Below, one piece after another: positions 57,900 to 64,000 of a stretch of 64,000 bases of DNA. The notes beneath the pieces were generated by a model. It ran no database searches and had not been told where the DNA came from. It saw nothing but the letters and a program-made list of their open reading frames with translations. The translations under genes were made by a program, and so were the position numbers. This DNA is from Liolophura sinensis (lineage: Eukaryota > Mollusca > Polyplacophora > Chitonida > Chitonidae), in assembly GCF_032854445.1 (NCBI RefSeq), contig NC_088303.1, forward strand, positions 12,161,501-12,225,500, in the 5' to 3' direction. How positions within the stretch are numbered: the stretch's first letter is position 1; each line of letters opens with the position of its first letter.

Positions 57900-60205
57900 T
57901 GGCTAATGTAAAAGCTGAAAGTGGCTGAACCTCCCTCAGGCGCTGCCATTAGTTACTTATCACACTGTCGTAACTGTTTATACATGTATGGCTGTAACTC
58001 ACTTGCTCTCAAGTTCAGAATTTGTGTCCATTTGGAACATTTTGAGAAAAAGTTATCATTTCACGGTTGGCCATCTTCTGCGTCTCTGGTGGGTTGTTAC
58101 ACAGCCATATGTTAAAAGCATTATGGACCGTTTATATATTGCACAAACACCATGTTTAGATCGTATAAGCGAGCCTGCTTCATGTTAGAAGGAGACGAAC
58201 ATGTATGCATCACAGACCTACTTAATCTTCACACAATCGAGGTAATTAGGATGGCTTAAATTTTGCCTGACCAATTCCAAGGGATTTTCGTTTCACAGTA
58301 TAATAAAACTGAAGCGCAAAATGTTCAAAAATGTAATTTTATATAGTTACCTGTCTACACAGTTTTATATTGCTAGGTAGTTCTTATACGAAAATGAATT
58401 AAAATGTAACTGTTCGGTATGCATTCGTTTACATAATGTCAGTACAAACATTACAATCATTCGTTAAACATCGAATTCATATAGTTTACGAAAGATTCCA
58501 GTACTTAAATCCCTGTGTGAAAGTCTTAACAACTTTTCACATGATGAGGTTTCTAGTTAACTCTGTCCTTTTGTCAGTCCATTAAATGTCTTGATTTTTC
58601 TGGAATTTGCTGATGGTTTGAATAAAACAGTTTTCCCCTCAGGTAATATATGTACATCTATGTGGGTTTCATTTTAATAAAGCCCTATTGTCTCGTGTAT
58701 ATAAATAGTCCCAAATCAAAACATTTATTTGGCTTATATATATCAGCATTATCAGTAGAAATTTACCGTTACTAAACAGAGTATTTCCGCACTTGCCTTC
58801 TCGAGAAATTTCAAATAAAGAAATATGAAAGAACTTCAAGAATAGTTGTTTTCTCATAGAGCTTTTACAACAGATATTTTTTTCCTCGTCAGATTTTACC
58901 TTCCTATGCTTTTGTACAACAGAATTATTGGTTGTACATCTAATAATATCGTGTGAAATATTTTGTGATGTAAAGAATTTGTCACCACTACAAATACATA
59001 CAACCTCATTCTATTTCCCTTCTGATTACGTTTGTAAGTTTATATCTACAGGTACAAGTATAATGTATCATTGATATAATCATGTTTGCAATAGATTTTT
59101 ATAGTTCATAATGAATGCTGTAAAAAAAAATATTCTTCAACGAGTGTGTCAAGCTACGTAATATCTATAATTTTAATTCGATGGAAACTTATTGGTAATT
59201 AATTGTGAACAAATGGGAAAAGCATTATATAAGTACTGAATATAAATCCGAGTGTCACACTAGTTACTGCTAATAGTTATTTTATCAATGTCAACTGTTT
59301 TGTATGAGCATAAAGAGGCTCTGCCATCCCGAACCTACAAGTTTTCATTGCCGTACATGACAAGGGTGTTAAATATCCGTCTGATCTTCATCCATTATAA
59401 GCCTAAGCGGATGGATATATTCATTTAAAGTGAAAACCACATGAAATCCGCATACGCAGTACATGCCTATATGTAGATTTTGTCTAGGTATATGGGAAAT
59501 TGTATACACGTAAACAAGTGATATTTTTAAAAATTGAAATCTATCACTTCTCCCCCCCCCCCCCCCCCAGTCCATCTTTATATGACCATTCAGCATAGCT
59601 GTATGATTTGGACCCATGTTTGTACTATCGCTATACAGACGGTTGTATATGCCAAAGTGACGTTTTAAGAAGACAGCGATTTTGTCTACAATCGTGTTGT
59701 TCTGATCATTTGAATTTGAAAATGCAAGTAAATTCGCACTGTACCATAACTCAGTCATTGGGTTGTGAATTGCGTTACACCAATAGACCTGCATATCATA
59801 AGGACAAAATGATATCCTGTTCCTTATTAAATTCTTGGAGTATTATTGGAATCCTTTTTCTAGCCCAGCGGGGGGTCGGGCCTAAGCTATAATGTGGGAA
59901 TGTATATAATTATTTGGCATATAGACAAATACAAATTTACCCGAAGTGAAAAGTGATTTTGGGCGAATAAATGCCATGGAGACTTTTTTTTCATCTCAGG
60001 ATAGGTACCAGAAAAATGAAAAGATGGTGAAATAATGTTGAAAACTGTGAACTTTGAAATTCTTCACATTGATCACACGTGAGAAGTTTGTTACAACCAT
60101 GTGATGCCATGGGTGGTTTTAATAGATACAGAGATGGAGAGAGAGACTATTTTATGGAATTTGGTAACTTATCCCATTCTCGAGGACCTTTTACAATCAA
60201 TGAGA
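57900..60205. other. AT-rich FoxL2 3' flank, no gene seen
   Basis: Unique AT-rich DNA with a poly-C run at about 59549-59568. No coding signal recognised. Confidence 0.4.
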
Positions 60206-60210
60206 TATGC

Positions 60211-60304
60211 ACCCACCATAATGCTGGCTGCTGTTGTATAAGTGAAATATTCTTGCGTATGGCGTAAAACACCAGTCAAATAAATAAATAAATAAATAAA
60301 TAAG
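60211..60304 (+). mobile_element. SINE 3'-end fragment
   Basis: 'cccaccataatgctggctgc', the 'gtataagtgaaatattcttg' block and six AAAT repeats. Confidence 0.88.
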
Positions 60305-60309
60305 ATATT

Positions 60310-60835
60310 AGGATGAATTGTTGATTGAATGCCGTGTCAAGTAGAGTTATGTACATCAGCAGGTGATTGAAAAGTGCATATTAAAGTGTAAACGTGACAC
60401 TGAAATATATTTCTTACAAGAGCCCTCAACACATGGTCATAACACAATTGCTTGACCAAGGAAAAAGATATTGAAAGGTTAGAATGTCACAAGAATAAAA
60501 CAAACAAATAGTTTACGAAACTTAACTAGAACCTAACCTAATTGTTTTTCTGATTTTAATGGTGAATTGAGGGCGAAGCATGAAGGATTTCCATGGCATG
60601 TTAGAGGTTATACAGCAACCGACTCTGGCATAATGACGGTATAATTATAACATCTGCATGGGCGAGTGTACGGGTAAAGGACATTTTATCCCGTGCAAGG
60701 TGGGGTTTTTTTTTGTCCAACTTCTCATGGCAGTATTTCAATATAACTTTTAGCTCGTTTCTAATTATATATACTGTGGGTTCAACCGAAGTGAAATAAA
60801 TGAAAAAACGGAAGTCATTAGTAAAATTCTTATAC
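60310..60835. other. No feature seen
   Basis: Unique AT-rich spacer between two SINE fragments in opposite orientation. Confidence 0.4.
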
Positions 60836-60837
60836 TT

Positions 60838-60966
60838 ATTTATTTATTTATTTGATTGGTGTTTTACGCCGTACTCAGGGACATTTCACTTATACGACGG
60901 CGACCAGCATTATGGTGGGAGGAAACGAGGCAGAGCCCCATGGGAAAAGTCCACGACCATCCGTTT
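60838..60966 (-). mobile_element. SINE 3' half, reverse strand
   Basis: A reversed tail (tatttatttatttgattggt) through 'cttatacgacggcgaccagc' to 'aagtccacgaccatccg'. Confidence 0.88.
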
Positions 60967-61077
60967 AAATTCTCTTGAGTGAAGCATCTCATTTTCAAAT
61001 AAGTTTTGTTGGAAAATTAAACACGCGAACTGAAAACAGGTCTGAGAGATACATTCTGACAGGCAGCTGCGCGAAAA

Positions 61078-61215
61078 CACCCCGCTTAACTCCAAAAATA
61101 ACCCGCTTAACTGCAAAAAATGTCCCGCTTAACAACAAAAATGTCCCGCTTAACTGCAAAAATGTCCCGCTGAACAACACAAAGGTCCCACTGAACAACA
61201 CAAAGGTCCCCTGAA
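61078..61215. repeat. ~22-bp short tandem repeat
   Basis: 'cccgcttaactgcaaaaatg' and 'cccgcttaacaacaaaaatg' variants, drifting to 'cccactgaacaacacaaagg' at the right, about six copies. Confidence 0.85.
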
Positions 61216-61219
61216 ATTA

Positions 61220-64000
61220 CTTGATGGTAGAGAAAAGCTGTTGGTCGGCATGAAGTTAAAATGTACAGAAAACAATGACTAGGTTCTGGCGCACAGCCCT
61301 GGCGTGCGAGACTAATGGTGCTCAAGCAGCACTGGAAGTCATGTATTGCATGACGACATAGAGCAGACCTATGTGGAAACGATCCAGCGAAAATATTAAT
61401 CCAGTGCGAAAAGGTGTTCCGAAAATGCTGTCTATATATAGTATGTTTATAAGCTATCCTCATTTTATGTTATAGCAATTCGTCGATAGATTAAGGTGTT
61501 AATCTGTGGGAACGTTATCAGATATGGCACTAAATATCAGTTTTGCGGGGATAAAACGTACAGGGGATGCTATCGCCGTGATGAAATTGTCATTGACAAA
61601 TAAAGTTAAATTCAGTGATAAGACATAGTACGGACAAATACATGTACATTTGCACATATCGGATGTCAAAATATTTTCTATTTACAAATTTTTGACTTCG
61701 ACAGAAACCGATGTTGTCACTACATGTCTATGTATAGCTGCACAAAATGGCGGAAGCTGTTTCCCTGTTTAATGTGGCAAAGGCTGGGATAATATTTTGG
61801 AAACTCGACGTCTCAATGTCAACAATTCTTTCTCAAGTCCAAAACAGTTTTAATAGTGTGTACATAACAGAGCGACTCTAAGGAAACATTTGAACCGGGG
61901 ATGTTTCCTATTTTACGGAGTTTTTCGTAGTGAAGTTGTTACTCTCTCCCTGCAACACCCTTTTGGCAATAATCATTTGATACGTGTTAAGCTGTCAAAC
62001 TATTTCAACAAATCGTTTGTATCCACGTAAGAGTTGTTTGGCAAATACATGTCAGTGTAGACAACATGGGACTGTGAGAGTTGCACTCTATGGTTGTGTA
62101 GTAGATTGACACTGGTTGTTTTGTAAGCTTTTCAGTACCGGTATTGGAGGTTATGTGGGCTTTCATCTAGCCGTATCTCCAGTAAAAGAAGCAAAATAAC
62201 TGGATGTTTTAAACACAGAAGCCTTAATTGATAGAAATGTTTCACGCCCTCCTTTGAACTATTATATAAGAACAGCATAACTATAGTTTTAACAGCAAAA
62301 TATTTTTTGTCGCTCCTTTTCCCCCTGAAGCGATAAGGCGTTGTACTGTCTGTGTCATCGTCATGACTGCAGCATTCCGTGTTAGTAATACAACCGACGA
62401 CTGATCACAAGTTGTCGCTCAGGCTCTCTTTGCATATGGAAGCATATTTCGCCTCTAAGTAAACAGACCATACTAGTTCATATGCATTTTTCACTTTGTG
62501 CCAATGCCCTGAAGGTAATAGGCTGTGAAAATAAACATAGCGTGGCTTAGTGTAGATAAACACACATCTTTGTGGACTAGGGAGGATGCAATGACGAAAT
62601 GAAGTAGTTTATCTGAGAGACCTATATAGCGCGTGAAATGAGTTCCCAGACGTTCCTCCAGCATGTAGAGCTGCACATTAGTCAATCTACTCAACGTAAC
62701 ACATTTGTTGTGTAGATAGAGATTTTTTTTGTATTTTTACTCCATATTTTGCTTTTCATCCTAAATCGTTTATGCAATAGGAAATTTAATATTATGAAGT
62801 AGGGCCTATGCGGAGAAATACGTTTCCTTAGTATTTAGTATATATATAGTTTGTAACCGAGGACAAGAGACAAACCAGTAAGGGTACAAGATCGTAAACA
62901 ACTGGATGGAGTGACGATAAATCATACAAACGGGTGAAAATGAATCCATCTTGAATATTATCCTTAATGCTCTTGACATATAGTTTATATCCTGAACATG
63001 AAGAAAACGGCTTTCGGTGCATGTTTAGGCCTACTGTTTTGCTAATCAATGCATAATACACAGTTGTTATTTTTTCGGTTAAAATTGACAACTAATCTTT
63101 TTGTTCTTCACCAGGTGATCATGTGATGTCACGTTTTATGAAGAAGGTGCTTCATCATATTTACGTCATAGTTCATCTGTGACATCAGATCCGTCTTAAC
63201 AGATGACGTAATCTTTGATGGAACCGTCAGAATTCATTGGAGGGCAGAAGAGGGGAACACAGATATTCTCTTTGTTGCGTTATAAGGCTCGTGACTGGAG
63301 TGATCTTGGTTGACAGACATCAGTATTGCTGCAGTTCACTTGTCATGGATGAAAACGCGGACAACAGTCATGGTGTAAAGGAAGTGCTACAAGTCCCTGG
63401 ACTTCAGCTCCCCCATTGTTGCTAAGGGATTCCTAGCGGCCACCCCATGCTCTAACCGCTAATCAGAGGTGAATAACTCATCGTCATCTTGGGTCATCCA
63501 GGGGTGAATAATTGACACGATCATCAGCAGTCACATCATCTTGAAACGATATAGTCAATTGTGAATGGGCCCAGTAGTGATACTACATACCGTGAGCAAC
63601 TGTGAAACAATCAAGCAAAGTTTTCACGCAGGGACGCATTTGTTGATTTTCGGAGGAAATGATAAACTGTACGTTATCTGTACGTAATCAGAGTGCATTT
63701 TTTTGTGTTTTGTTCCAAGAAGCCTGGTATAGTGAGGAAATGTGAACAGGGTAATTTATGAAACTGTTTGATAAATGTTTTCTAAATTTCAAGATTGTCT
63801 TCTATGCATTTTTTTATGACGTTTGGGGGTGTGGAGTACGTACCGTACTAATTAGTGGAACTAAATTTTCTCTGATCGATAAATCGATGTTACGTTTACA
63901 GGTTGTGGTATCGTGTCAAAATATATATGAAACTTTCAGATAACTTTGTAAGCGCTGTTTCCAGTTTCTGGTACCATACTGAGGCTCAGGCTTGATATGT
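61220..64000. other. No feature seen
   Basis: Unique AT-rich sequence to the window end. Short frames only, and a single acceptor-like tract near 63115 without a supporting open exon. Confidence 0.4.

Overview
The window is animal nuclear DNA, most likely from a mollusc or a close lophotrochozoan. It is AT-rich and intron-bearing. It carries many copies of a tRNA-derived SINE whose 3' end reads roughly 'taagtgaaatattcttgag', about a dozen minisatellite arrays, and old Tc1-like and LINE remnants. Two intronless genes belong to families expected in such a genome: a DUF229 ectoenzyme and a FoxL2 forkhead factor. No operons, bacterial genes or CRISPR arrays were seen. The species assignment is inference.

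Layout. 0-9 kb: an 86-bp minisatellite, then a segmental duplication. The right copy (6.25-8.88 kb, minus strand) is a five-exon gene for a 149-residue secreted protein with an NTF2/SnoaL-like (DUF4440-type) domain; TATA box, signal peptide, phase-matched junctions and poly(A) signal are all visible. The left copy (2.4-3.93 kb) is a pseudogene that lost its first two exons and gained a stop codon. Both copies keep the same downstream SINE. 9-16 kb: mostly anonymous DNA with a retroelement scrap, two minisatellites and candidate minus-strand exons. 16.3-18.3 kb: the DUF229 gene. 18.5-24 kb: a 61-bp minisatellite, a second SINE family with perfect target-site duplications, inverted-repeat (MITE-like) elements and a candidate minus-strand terminal exon pair. 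24.2-26.4 kb: a two-exon gene for an unrecognised 523-residue basic, repeat-containing protein with a CCAAT/TATA promoter. 27.6-28.9 kb: a broken Tc1-like transposon. 31.2-32.2 kb: a two-exon gene for a 111-residue secreted cysteine-containing peptide. 34.7-35.4 kb: a candidate two-exon minus-strand gene. 38-42.6 kb: a belt of minisatellites. 42.7-45.1 kb: two further candidate spliced genes. 45.6-47.5 kb: a decayed LINE. 48.4-55.1 kb: SINEs and more arrays. 56.8-57.8 kb: FoxL2. 58-64 kb: AT-rich DNA with only SINE fragments recognised.

The genes look unrelated to each other; this is an ordinary stretch of animal chromosome rather than a gene cluster. The most interesting part is the duplicated SnoaL-like locus, where minisatellites sit inside introns and the duplicate has decayed. 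Multi-exon models were built by hand from splice consensus, reading-frame phase and protein-like composition, so those without family support carry modest confidence.
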